Part shown: positions 43,258 to 51,601 of the stretch, one piece after another
Numbering within the stretch: the first letter of the stretch is position 1
Layout of the letters: each line of letters begins with the position of its first letter
Assembly: GCF_014640075.1 (NCBI RefSeq)
Contig: NZ_BMGG01000003.1
Location: 433,036 to 497,035 of the forward strand
Direction of reading: 5' to 3'
Source of the DNA: Chelatococcus reniformis
GTDB lineage: Bacteria > Pseudomonadota > Alphaproteobacteria > Rhizobiales > Beijerinckiaceae
DNA: 64,000 nt
The notes under the pieces: generated by a model
The model's database searches: none
Seen by the model: only the letters and a program-made list of their open reading frames with translations
What the model was told of the DNA's origin: nothing
Translations under genes and position numbers: made by a program

Positions 43258-44675
43258 ACCAGCATATCGCCCCCGAGACGGCTCTCGCCCGCTTCGCCGC
43301 CATCGTCGGCGAGCGGCACGTGGTGACCGCGCCGGGCGACATGGCGCCCCACCTCAAGGAGGCGCGCGACCTCTACCAGGGCGTGGCGCGCGCCGTCCTG
43401 AAGCCCGGCTCGACCGAGGAGGTGGCGGCGATCGTCAGGCTCGCGCGCGAAGCGCGGCTCGCCGTCGTGCCCCAGGGCGGCAACACCGGCCTGGTCGGCG
43501 GCCAGATCCCCACCGGCGACGTCGATGCCGTCGTTGTCTCGCTGACGCGCCTGGACAAGGTGCGCGAGGTCGATGCGCTGACCGACACCATGACGCTCGA
43601 GGCGGGCATCACCCTGCTCAAGGCGCAGGAGGTGGCGGATGGCATCGACCGGCTGTTCCCGCTGTCGCTCGCCTCGGAAGGCTCCTGCACCATCGGCGGC
43701 AACATCGCCGCCAACGCCGGCGGCACCGCAGTCATCGCCTACGGCAATACGCGCGAACTGGTGCTGGGGCTCGAGGTGGTGCTGGCCGACGGCCGCGTCT
43801 GGCACGGTCTCAACAAGCTGCGCAAGGACAACACCGGCTACGATCTCAAGGACCTGTTCATCGGCTCGGAGGGCACGTTGGGGATCGTCACCGCCGCAGT
43901 GCTCAAGCTGTTTCCCAAGCCGCGCGCCCGCGCGACAGCCATGGCCGCGGTGCCATCGCCGAAGGCGGCGCTGGCACTGCTGACGCTGGCCAAGGCTCAG
44001 GCCGGCCAGGCGCTGACCACCTTCGAGCTGATCCCCCGGATCGGCATCGACTTCGTCATCCGCCATCAGCCGGGGACGCGCGATCCGCTCGCCACCCCGT
44101 CGCCCTGGTACGTGCTGATCGAGCTGTCGTCATCGCAGGAGAGGGGTACTGAGGAGTTGCTGGAGGGCCTGCTCGGCGAGGCCATCGAGGCCGGCCTGGT
44201 CACCGACGCCACGCTCGCCGCCTCGCTCGACCAGCGCACGGCGCTGTGGTCGCTGCGCGAAGGGCTCTCCGACGCGCAGCGCTACGAGGGCGGCTCGATC
44301 AAGCACGACGTGTCGGTGCCGGTGGCGCATGTTCCCGACTTCATCGCCGAGGCATCGGAGGCGGTACGCGCCTTCATGCCCGGCTGCCGCCCGGTGCCGT
44401 TCGGCCACATGGGCGACGGCAACATCCACTTCAACGTGAGCCAGCCGGAAGGAACCGACAAGGACGCCTTCATCGGGCGCTGGGACGCCATGAACGACCT
44501 CGTGCATGCCATCGTCGTCAACTACGGCGGCTCGATCTCGGCCGAGCACGGCATCGGCCGGCTGAAGCGCCACCTGCTGCCGGGGGTGAAGGACCCCGTG
44601 GCGCTCGACCTGATGCGGGCCATCAAGCGCACGCTGGACCCGCAGGGGCTGCTCAACCCGGGGGCGGTGCTATGA
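43254..44675 (+). CDS. FAD-binding oxidoreductase (D-2-hydroxyglutarate/D-lactate dehydrogenase family)
   Basis: 473-residue flavoprotein of the GlcD/D2HGDH/DLD family, oxidising a D-2-hydroxyacid. Seen: the PCMH FAD-binding segment (VVPQGGNTGLVGGQIPTGD; SEGSCTIGGNIAANAGGTA), the KDLFIGSEGTLGIVTAAVLK block and the C-terminal metal/substrate motifs GHMGDGNIHFNV and SAEHGIGRLKR. From length and motifs D-2-hydroxyglutarate dehydrogenase is the likeliest specific function, with D-lactate as the alternative. ATG overlaps the methyltransferase stop and its own stop overlaps the GNAT start, so three or four genes here form one operon. Confidence 0.93.
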   Translation: MNQHIAPETALARFAAIVGERHVVTAPGDMAPHLKEARDLYQGVARAVLKPGSTEEVAAIVRLAREARLAVVPQGGNTGLVGGQIPTGDVDAVVVSLTRLDKVREVDALTDTMTLEAGITLLKAQEVADGIDRLFPLSLASEGSCTIGGNIAANAGGTAVIAYGNTRELVLGLEVVLADGRVWHGLNKLRKDNTGYDLKDLFIGSEGTLGIVTAAVLKLFPKPRARATAMAAVPSPKAALALLTLAKAQAGQALTTFELIPRIGIDFVIRHQPGTRDPLATPSPWYVLIELSSSQERGTEELLEGLLGEAIEAGLVTDATLAASLDQRTALWSLREGLSDAQRYEGGSIKHDVSVPVAHVPDFIAEASEAVRAFMPGCRPVPFGHMGDGNIHFNVSQPEGTDKDAFIGRWDAMNDLVHAIVVNYGGSISAEHGIGRLKRHLLPGVKDPVALDLMRAIKRTLDPQGLLNPGAVL

Positions 44676-45160
44676 GTGGGTCCGAGATCGGCGAAGCCGG
44701 CGGGGTCCGGCCGATGCGGCCGGGCGAAGAGGAGGCGGTCATCGCCGTCTGGCAGGCGGCGGGCCTGCTGCGGCCGTGGAACGACCCGATGGCCGACATC
44801 GCCTTCTGCCAGGCGAGCGGCCATGGCGCCGTGCTGGTGCTGCCGGGGGCGGACGGCGGGCCGGGGGCCATCGCCGCCGCGGTGATGGTGGGTCACGACG
44901 GCCATCGCGGCGCGGTCTACTACGTGGCGGTCGACCCCGGCCGCCGCCGCGCCGGGCTCGGGCGCGCGCTGATGGCCGGCGCCGAGGCGTGGCTCAAGAC
45001 GCGCGGCGTCTGGAAGCTCAACCTGCTCGTGCGCGCCGACAATCGCCAGGTGGTGCGTTTCTACGAAGCCATCGGCATGGCGGAGGGCGAGCGCATCTAC
45101 ATGGAGAAGTGGCTCGACCCGGCGCCCAAGGGCGATGCGGGCTCGGCTCCATCACCGTAG
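44672..45160 (+). CDS. GNAT family N-acetyltransferase (YpeA-like)
   Basis: 162-residue acetyltransferase. Core: VRPMRPGEEEAVIAVWQAAG, HRGAVYYVAVDPGRRRAGLG (acetyl-CoA loop) and LLVRADNRQVVRFYEAIGMA, closely resembling the YpeA subgroup. The acceptor is unknown. It overlaps the FAD-dehydrogenase stop (ATGA) and ends 6 bases before hpnI, so the hopanoid side-chain genes may be read from the same upstream transcript. Confidence 0.9.
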   Translation: MSGSEIGEAGGVRPMRPGEEEAVIAVWQAAGLLRPWNDPMADIAFCQASGHGAVLVLPGADGGPGAIAAAVMVGHDGHRGAVYYVAVDPGRRRAGLGRALMAGAEAWLKTRGVWKLNLLVRADNRQVVRFYEAIGMAEGERIYMEKWLDPAPKGDAGSAPSP

Positions 45161-45166
45161 CGTTTC

Positions 45167-46306
45167 GTGATCGGCACCGCCTTCGCCGTTCTGGCCGCGC
45201 TGGGCTGCCTTTATCTCCTCTATGCCGCCTACGCTGCGGCGGGCGCACGGCGCGATGCAGATGCCTCGCCGGACGGTCCGGCGCCCACGGTGACACTCCT
45301 CAAGCCCCTCCACGGCGCCGAGCCGGGCCTCTTCGAGAACCTCTCCTCCTTCTGCGCCCAGGGCTACGCGGCCCCGGTCCAGATCGTCTGCGGCGTGCAG
45401 GATCCCGCCGACGGGGCCATCGCCGTGGTCGAGCGGCTCCGCGCCGCCTTCCCGCACGCCGACATCGACCTCGTGATCGACCCGGCGCAGCACGGCGCCA
45501 ACCGGAAGGTCGGCAACCTCATCAACATGCTGCCGCTGGCCCGCCACGACTGCCTGGTCCTGGCCGACAGCGACGTCGGCGTTTCGCCCGACTATCTGAG
45601 GCGGGTGACGGCGGCGCTGGCCGAGCCCGGCGTCGGCGCGGTCACGTGCCTCTATCGGGGCGTTGCCGCGGCCGGCATCTGGTCGCGTCTGTCGGCCCTG
45701 GCCATCGACGGGCATTTCCTGCCGAACGTGCTGGTCGGCCTGAAGAGCGGCCTGGCGCGGCCCTGCCTCGGCTCGACCATCGCGCTGAGCCGCGCCCGGC
45801 TCACCGCCATCGGTGGGCTCGCTGGCTTCGCCGATCAGCTTGCCGACGACTACGCCATCGGCGCGGCCCTGCGTGCGAAGGGGCTGCGCGTCGCGGTGCC
45901 GAACTTCGCCGTGCGCCACAGCTGCACCGAAGGTTCCCTCGCCGACCTCTGGCGGCACGAGTTGCGCTGGGCCCGCACCATCCGTCAGATCGAGCCCGGC
46001 GGGCATCTCGGATCGCTGGTCACGCATCCGCTCGGCTGGGCGCTGCTGGCGGCCGTGACCGGCGCGCCGACGGTCGGCGCGGCGCTGGCCGTCGGTGCCA
46101 TCTGCTGCCGGATGGTGTTGCTGCGAATGCTGGCTCGCCGCTTCGGCACTGACGCAGCGCCGCCGCTCTGGCTGGTCCCGCCCCGCGACGTTCTGTCCTT
46201 CGCCGTCTTCGCCTGGAGCTTTTGCGGTCGGACCTTGACTTGGCGGGGGCGGAGTTACCAACTCCGGGGCGACGGCAGCCTGCGGCGAGCCGGGAGAAAC
46301 GAGTGA
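45167..46306 (+). CDS. hpnI: Hopanoid biosynthesis glycosyltransferase HpnI
   Basis: 379-residue membrane-linked GT2 glycosyltransferase. It adds N-acetylglucosamine to bacteriohopanetetrol (role established in Burkholderia and other hopanoid producers). One N-terminal membrane helix, the GT2 domain with TVTLLKPLHGAEPGLFENLS, HGANRKVGNL and the ADSDV metal motif, then QXXRW-like HELRWARTIRQ, then C-terminal membrane helices. GTG start at 45167. The stop TGA shares its last base with the ATG of hpnJ. First of hpnI-hpnJ-hpnK. Confidence 0.95.
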   Translation: MIGTAFAVLAALGCLYLLYAAYAAAGARRDADASPDGPAPTVTLLKPLHGAEPGLFENLSSFCAQGYAAPVQIVCGVQDPADGAIAVVERLRAAFPHADIDLVIDPAQHGANRKVGNLINMLPLARHDCLVLADSDVGVSPDYLRRVTAALAEPGVGAVTCLYRGVAAAGIWSRLSALAIDGHFLPNVLVGLKSGLARPCLGSTIALSRARLTAIGGLAGFADQLADDYAIGAALRAKGLRVAVPNFAVRHSCTEGSLADLWRHELRWARTIRQIEPGGHLGSLVTHPLGWALLAAVTGAPTVGAALAVGAICCRMVLLRMLARRFGTDAAPPLWLVPPRDVLSFAVFAWSFCGRTLTWRGRSYQLRGDGSLRRAGRNE

Positions 46307-47733
46307 TGCGGACCCTTTTCCTGCAAGCGCCATCGTTCGACGGGTTCGACGGCGGCGCCGGCTCCCGATATCAGGCCAAGCGCGAGATCGCGTCCTTCTG
46401 GTATCCGACGTGGCTGGCCCAGCCGGCGGCGCTGGTCGAGGGATCGAAGCTGATCGACGCGCCGCCGCACAAGATCGGCCTCGACGCGGTGGCCAAGCAG
46501 GCGCGCGACTACGACCTCGTGGTGCTGCACACGTCGACCCCCTCCTTCGACAGCGACGTGAAGACGATCGAGGCACTCAAGGCGGCCAATCCCGGGCTCA
46601 AGGCGGGGCTGATCGGCGCCAAGGTCGCCGTCCAGGCCGACGAAAGCCTCAAGGCTTCGCCTCTGATCGACTTCGTCGCCCGCAACGAGTTCGACTTCAC
46701 CATCAAGGACGTGGCGGACGACCGCGACTTCGCCGCGATCAAGGGGCTCTCCTGGCGCAACGGCAGCGGCCAGATCGTCCACAACGACGAGCGGCCCGTA
46801 GTCCACGACATGGATCAGCTGCCGTTCGTGACCCCCGTCTACCAGCGCGACCTGAAGATCGAGAACTACTTCATCGGCTATCTCAAGCACCCCTACATCT
46901 CGTTCTACACGGGGCGTGGGTGCAAATCGCGCTGCACCTTTTGCCTCTGGCCGCAGACCGTCGGCGGCCATCGCTACCGCACGCGCAGCGTCGGCCACGT
47001 CATCGACGAGATCCGCTGGGCCAAGGCCGCCTTCCCGCAGGTCAAGGAATTCTTCTTCGACGACGATACCTTCACGGACGATGCGCCGCGCGCCGAGGCG
47101 ATCGCCCGGGAGCTCGGCAAGCTCGGCGTCACCTGGTCTTGCAACGCCAAGGCCAACGTGCCGCGCGACACCTTGAAGGTCATGCGCGACAACGGACTGC
47201 GTCTGCTGCTCGTCGGCTACGAGAGCGGCAATCAGCAGATCCTGCACAACATCAAGAAAGGCATGCTGGTCGACGTCGCCAAGCGCTTCACCAAGGATTG
47301 CCACGAGCTCGGCATCGTCATCCACGGCACCTTCATCCTGGGTCTTCCCGGCGAGACGACGGAGACGATCCGCGAGACCATCGACTTCGCCAAGGAGATC
47401 AATCCGCACACCATCCAGGTCTCGCTCGCGGCGCCCTACCCCGGCACGTTCCTCTACAAGCAGGCGATCGAGAACGGCTGGCTCGACGACGCCAATGCCG
47501 AGCTGGTGAACGCCGATGGCGTCCAGATCGCCCCGCTGCACTACCCCCACCTGAGCCATTCCGAGATCTTCCATTCGGTGGAGGACTTCTACAGAAGCTT
47601 CTATTTCCGGGCGCCGAAGATCGCCTCGATCGTCGGCGAGATGGTGCGCAGCCCAGAGATGATGAAGCGGCGCCTGCGGGAGGGCGTCGAATTCTGGCGT
47701 TTCCTGCGCAGCCGGGCCGACGTCGCGGCTTGA
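46306..47733 (+). CDS. hpnJ: Radical SAM enzyme HpnJ (bacteriohopanetetrol cyclitol ether formation)
   Basis: 475-residue B12-binding-type radical SAM protein. The N-terminal Rossmann-like cobalamin domain (FLQAPSFDGFDGGAGSRYQA to about 170) is followed by the Fe-S motif GRGCKSRCTFCLWPQ (CX3CX2C) and the TIM-barrel core with LLVGYESGNQQILHNIKKGM. Published work assigns HpnJ to the ring contraction that turns the glucosamine head group into the cyclitol ether. ATG 46306 overlaps the hpnI stop by one base; the stop overlaps a TTG start of hpnK. Acts at the membrane on a lipid substrate. Confidence 0.95.
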   Translation: MRTLFLQAPSFDGFDGGAGSRYQAKREIASFWYPTWLAQPAALVEGSKLIDAPPHKIGLDAVAKQARDYDLVVLHTSTPSFDSDVKTIEALKAANPGLKAGLIGAKVAVQADESLKASPLIDFVARNEFDFTIKDVADDRDFAAIKGLSWRNGSGQIVHNDERPVVHDMDQLPFVTPVYQRDLKIENYFIGYLKHPYISFYTGRGCKSRCTFCLWPQTVGGHRYRTRSVGHVIDEIRWAKAAFPQVKEFFFDDDTFTDDAPRAEAIARELGKLGVTWSCNAKANVPRDTLKVMRDNGLRLLLVGYESGNQQILHNIKKGMLVDVAKRFTKDCHELGIVIHGTFILGLPGETTETIRETIDFAKEINPHTIQVSLAAPYPGTFLYKQAIENGWLDDANAELVNADGVQIAPLHYPHLSHSEIFHSVEDFYRSFYFRAPKIASIVGEMVRSPEMMKRRLREGVEFWRFLRSRADVAA

Positions 47734-48575
47734 GGCGCCTGATCGTCACCGCCGACGATTTCGGGCTGGCCGCCGAGGTGAACGAGGCCGTCGAGCAGGC
47801 GCATCGCCACGGCGTGCTGAGCGCGGCAAGCTTGATGGTCGCGGCCCCCGCCGCCGCACCCGCCGTCGCGCTGGCGCGGCGGCTACCGGGCTTGCGCGTC
47901 GGGCTGCACCTCACCCTGGTGGAGGACTGGCCGGCGCTACCGGCCGCCGACATCCCCAGTCTGACCGACGGCTCCGGGCGGCTGCGCACAGACCTTGCGG
48001 CCTACGGCTTCGCCATCTTCAGCCGGCCCGCCGTGCGCCGTCAGGTCGCGGGGGAGATCCGCGCGCAGTTCGAGGCCTTCCGCGCCACGGGGCTCGTCCT
48101 CGACCACGTCGACGCGCACCAGCACTTCCACCTCCATCCGACGGTGCTCGGCGCCATCCTCGCCATCGGCCACGCCTACGGCATGAAGGCGCTGCGTGTG
48201 CCCGCCGAGCCGCCGCGGATGCTCGCCGCGGTCGAGCCCTCGCGGCGCGGGCTGGCGCCACGCATCGCCTCGCCTTGGGCGGCGCTGATGCGCAGACAGG
48301 TGCGCGGCGCGGGACTGACCGTCGCCGATCGCGTCCTCGGCCTCGCCTGGTCCGGAGCCATGACGGAGGCGCGCCTGGCCGGCCTCATCGCGCAGCTGCC
48401 ACCTGGCCTCACCGAGATCTATTGCCATCCCGCGACGGCCGGCGGCTTCGCCGGGGCGGCGCCGGGCTACCGCTACCGGGACGAGCTCACGGCTCTGATG
48501 TCGCCGCGCGTCGCCGGCGCACTGGCGCGCTCCGGCGCCCGGCTGTGTGGTTACGGCGACAGCGCGCCGAATTAG
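47730..48575 (+). CDS. hpnK: Hopanoid N-acetylglucosaminyl deacetylase HpnK
   Basis: 281-residue YdjC/ChbG-type deacetylase that removes the acetyl group from the N-acetylglucosaminyl hopanoid made by HpnI. Metal site: VTADDFGLAAEVN near the N-terminus and HVDAHQHFHLHP near 130, plus HPATAG at the C-terminal side. Start is TTG at 47730, inside the hpnJ stop (TTGA), and is the only start codon that keeps the conserved RRLIVTADDFG end. Completes the hpnI-J-K cassette for the amino sugar/cyclitol head group. Confidence 0.93.
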   Translation: MRRLIVTADDFGLAAEVNEAVEQAHRHGVLSAASLMVAAPAAAPAVALARRLPGLRVGLHLTLVEDWPALPAADIPSLTDGSGRLRTDLAAYGFAIFSRPAVRRQVAGEIRAQFEAFRATGLVLDHVDAHQHFHLHPTVLGAILAIGHAYGMKALRVPAEPPRMLAAVEPSRRGLAPRIASPWAALMRRQVRGAGLTVADRVLGLAWSGAMTEARLAGLIAQLPPGLTEIYCHPATAGGFAGAAPGYRYRDELTALMSPRVAGALARSGARLCGYGDSAPN

Positions 48576-48721
48576 GGAAGCAACCTATATGCCTGTCACG
48601 CATTGTTGCCTAAGCTGGAGCGAACGGCCGCTTCGCCGTCGACGGACCGCAAGCGCCGGCGTCGGTCGTGGAGCGGCGGTCGCGCGTCAGGATCTGGCAC
48701 GTTAGGATCTGGTCATCGGCG

Positions 48722-49666
48722 ATGAAGATCATTCTTGCCCAACCGCGTGGATTTTGTGCCGGCGTCGTGCGTGCCATCGATGTGGTGGAACGGGCGCTCG
48801 AAAAATACGGCGCGCCGGTCTATGTGCGCCACGAGATCGTCCATAACCGTCACGTGGTCGAGTCGCTGAAGGCCAAGGGCGCCCGCTTCGTCGAGGAGCT
48901 GAGCGAGGTTCCGGCCGGGGCCGTGACGATCTTCAGCGCGCACGGAGTGTCCCGGAAGGTCGAGGACGAGGCGCGCGAGCGCGGCCTGCCGACGCTCGAC
49001 GCCACCTGCCCGCTGGTGACGAAGGTCCACAATCAGGGTCGGCACTACGTCGCGCAGGGCCGCACCCTCGTCTTCATCGGCCACGCCGGCCATCCAGAGG
49101 TCGAAGGCACGCTCGGCCAGATCGACGGCCAGCTGCATCTCGTCGAAAGCGAGGCGGATGTCGCCAAGCTGCCCATCGCCCTCGACACGCCGGTGGCGTA
49201 CGTGACGCAGACGACGCTCAGCGTCGACGACACGCGCGGTATTATCGCCGCCCTCCAGCGGCGCTTCAGCGACATCGAGGGCCCCGACACCCGTGATATC
49301 TGCTATGCGACGCAGAACCGGCAGAGCGCGGTGCGCGAACTGTCGCGGATGGCCGACGTCATCATCGTGGTCGGCGCGCGCAACAGCTCCAATTCGAACC
49401 GGCTGCGCGAGATCGGCGAGGAGGTCGGCCTGCCGAGCTATCTCGTCGCCGATGGCCGCGAGATCGATCCCGCCTGGGTCAAGGACGCGCAGGTCGTCGG
49501 CGTGACCGCCGGCGCCTCCGCCCCCGAAGTCCTGGTCGACGACGTCGTGCAAGCGCTGATGCGCATCAGGCCGGCGGAGCTGTCGGTTCTCGATGGACCC
49601 AAGGAAACGATCAGCTTCCGCCTGCCGGCGAAGCTGGACCCCCGGACCAGTTCGAACGCGGCCTGA
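48722..49666 (+). CDS. ispH: 4-hydroxy-3-methylbut-2-enyl diphosphate reductase IspH
   Basis: 314-residue 4Fe-4S enzyme, last step of the MEP pathway (HMBPP to IPP and DMAPP). The three conserved cluster Cys are present: [29 protein letters not shown] and [13 protein letters not shown]; also the TQTTLSVDD and NSSNSNRL motifs. The ATG at 48722 lacks a strong Shine-Dalgarno; a direct repeat (AGGATCTGG twice) lies about 20-30 bases upstream. The gene sits between hpnK and hpnH on the same strand, matching the frequent linkage of ispH with hpnH. Confidence 0.96.
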   Translation: MKIILAQPRGFCAGVVRAIDVVERALEKYGAPVYVRHEIVHNRHVVESLKAKGARFVEELSEVPAGAVTIFSAHGVSRKVEDEARERGLPTLDATCPLVTKVHNQGRHYVAQGRTLVFIGHAGHPEVEGTLGQIDGQLHLVESEADVAKLPIALDTPVAYVTQTTLSVDDTRGIIAALQRRFSDIEGPDTRDICYATQNRQSAVRELSRMADVIIVVGARNSSNSNRLREIGEEVGLPSYLVADGREIDPAWVKDAQVVGVTAGASAPEVLVDDVVQALMRIRPAELSVLDGPKETISFRLPAKLDPRTSSNAA

Positions 49667-49796
49667 CGATGGATATGAAGCCTCGCCACATTGGCGATCG
49701 AATTGGCGTCGAGGCGTTTCCTGAAGATCGACGACACGCCCCGATCCGCCGCATGCGCCGCGGCGGCGTTCCGTTCACGAGCCGAGGGAGCGCCTG

Positions 49797-50951
49797 TTGG
49801 GCATTCCGCTGAGACAAATCGCCAGGGTCGGCGCCTATGTCGCCCGCCAGCACCTCGCGGGGCGCAAGCGCTATCCGCTCGTGCTCATGCTGGAGCCCCT
49901 GTTCCGCTGCAATCTCGCCTGCGCCGGCTGCGGCAAGATCGACTATCCCGACGCCATCCTCAACAAGCGCATCTCGGTCGAGGACGCGCTGGGCTCGGTC
50001 GACGAGTGCGGCGCCCCCGTGGTGGTCATGGCCGGCGGCGAGCCGCTCCTGCACAAGGAGCTGCCGAAGATCGTCGAGGGCGTGATTGCACGGCGCAAGT
50101 TCGCCATCGTCTGCACCAACGCGCTGCTGCTCGAGAAGAAGATCGACCAGTACAAGCCGAGCCCCTATTTCACCTGGTCGATCCACCTCGACGGCGACCA
50201 GGAGATGCACGACAAGTCGGTCTGCCAGAGCGGCGTCTACGACCGCGCCGTGGCGGCGCTCAAACTCGCCAAGGCCAAGGGCTTCCGCGTCACCATCAAC
50301 TGCACCTTTTTCAACGATGCCGACGGCGCCCGCGTCGCCGCCTTCTTCGACACGGTGACGGCCCTCGGGGTCGACGGCATCACGGTTTCACCGGGCTATG
50401 CCTACGAGCGCGCGCCCGACCAGAAGCACTTCCTCAACCGTGCCGCCACGAAGGAGCTCTTCCGCAGCATCTTCCGCCGCGGCGACGGCGGCCGCAAATG
50501 GGCCTTCAACCAGTCCGGCATGTTCCTCGACTTCCTGGCCGGCAACCAAGCCTACCATTGCACGCCGTGGGGCAACCCGACGCGGACCGTCTTCGGCTGG
50601 CAGCGTCCCTGCTATCTGCTCGGCGAGGGCTACGCGGCGACCTTCAAGGAGCTGATGGAGGGGACCGACTGGGATGCCTACGGGGTCGGCAACTACGAGA
50701 AGTGCGCCGACTGCATGGTCCACAGCGGCTTCGAGGCCTCGGCGGTGCGCGACACCGTGGCGAAGCCCTGGAAGGCGCTGGGCGTCGCCCTGCGCGGCGT
50801 GCGCACCGAAGGGCCGATGGCGCCGGAGATCACGCTCGACAGGCAGCGTCAGGCCGAGTTCGTTTTCCAGCGCAACGTGACGCAGAAGCTCTCAGAGATC
50901 CGCAAGGCCGAGGCTGAGGAAAAGGCCCGGAAGGCGGCGAACGCGGCCTAG
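49797..50951 (+). CDS. hpnH: Adenosyl-hopene synthase HpnH (radical SAM)
   Basis: 384-residue radical SAM enzyme that joins a 5'-deoxyadenosyl radical to hopene (diploptene), giving adenosylhopane, the first step of C35 hopanoid side-chain synthesis. Fe-S motif RCNLACAGCGKIDYP (CX3CX2C) at about 37-50; further MAGGEPLLHKELP, and a C-terminal Cys region (CYLLGEGYAATF, KCADCMVHSG). TTG start at 49797 with AGGGAG 7-8 bases upstream; no ATG gives the conserved N-terminus. The last 60 bases overlap the convergent hpnG gene. Highly charged Ala/Lys/Glu-rich C-terminal tail. Confidence 0.95.
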   Translation: MGIPLRQIARVGAYVARQHLAGRKRYPLVLMLEPLFRCNLACAGCGKIDYPDAILNKRISVEDALGSVDECGAPVVVMAGGEPLLHKELPKIVEGVIARRKFAIVCTNALLLEKKIDQYKPSPYFTWSIHLDGDQEMHDKSVCQSGVYDRAVAALKLAKAKGFRVTINCTFFNDADGARVAAFFDTVTALGVDGITVSPGYAYERAPDQKHFLNRAATKELFRSIFRRGDGGRKWAFNQSGMFLDFLAGNQAYHCTPWGNPTRTVFGWQRPCYLLGEGYAATFKELMEGTDWDAYGVGNYEKCADCMVHSGFEASAVRDTVAKPWKALGVALRGVRTEGPMAPEITLDRQRQAEFVFQRNVTQKLSEIRKAEAEEKARKAANAA

Positions 50952-51584
50952 CGCCGCGAACGCCGCGGCGCTGTCGAGCCCCGCGGCCACGAGCCCACCG
51001 ATCTGAGCCGGGGAGCGCGCCACGGCGGCGGCCACGACCTTCAGGTCGAGGCGGCCGTCGGCCCCCACCGCCTTCAGCACCAGCGGCGGCAGGTCGCGGT
51101 CGGCCGGGTCGCTGACCGCCCTCAGCACGACGAAGGGCAGGCCGCACTCTGCGGCGAAGCGCGCCGCGACCAGGCTCTCCATGTCGACCGCGATAGCGCC
51201 GGTGGCCTCGCGCAAACGCGCCTTGTCCCGCCAGGTGAGGACGGGCGCATCGACCGCCGCCACGACGCCCAGCCGGGCCGGTTGCCCCAGCGACGCCAGG
51301 CGCCGCACGAGCACGCGCCCCAACCCCTCCTGCGACGCGAGCGTAGTCCCGGCTGCGGCGACCGTGGTGCCGACGACGAGGTCACCGCTGCGCAGCGCCG
51401 GATCCAGCCCGCCGCACAGCCCGAAGCTGACGACGAGATCCGGCCGCGCGGGCAGCGCGCCGAGCCCGGCTTGCAGCGTCGGCGCATCGCCGCAGATGGC
51501 GCGGGCGCCCTCGCCGGCGGCGATGCCGGCCTCGCGCGCCAGGCCGCACACGAACAGCAGCGAGGGCTGGGCTGGCGCGGTCAT
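50892..51584 (-). CDS. hpnG: Adenosylhopane nucleosidase/phosphorylase HpnG
   Basis: 230-residue protein of the nucleoside phosphorylase fold. HpnG removes adenine from adenosylhopane in the second side-chain step. Seen: LLFVCGLAREAGIAAGEGAR, VVSFGLCGGLDPALRSGDLV and the conserved AVDMESLVAARFA followed by VVLRAVSDPADRDLPP. ATG 51584 gives a short N-terminus like the family. 17 bases after the shc stop. Its 3' end overlaps hpnH by 60 bases tail to tail, so HpnH and HpnG C-termini are encoded on opposite strands of the same DNA. Confidence 0.92.
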   Translation of the reverse strand: MTAPAQPSLLFVCGLAREAGIAAGEGARAICGDAPTLQAGLGALPARPDLVVSFGLCGGLDPALRSGDLVVGTTVAAAGTTLASQEGLGRVLVRRLASLGQPARLGVVAAVDAPVLTWRDKARLREATGAIAVDMESLVAARFAAECGLPFVVLRAVSDPADRDLPPLVLKAVGADGRLDLKVVAAAVARSPAQIGGLVAAGLDSAAAFAALGRVRRLPGLFLSLGLADL

Positions 51585-51601
51585 CGGGGCCGCCGCACCG
51601 G

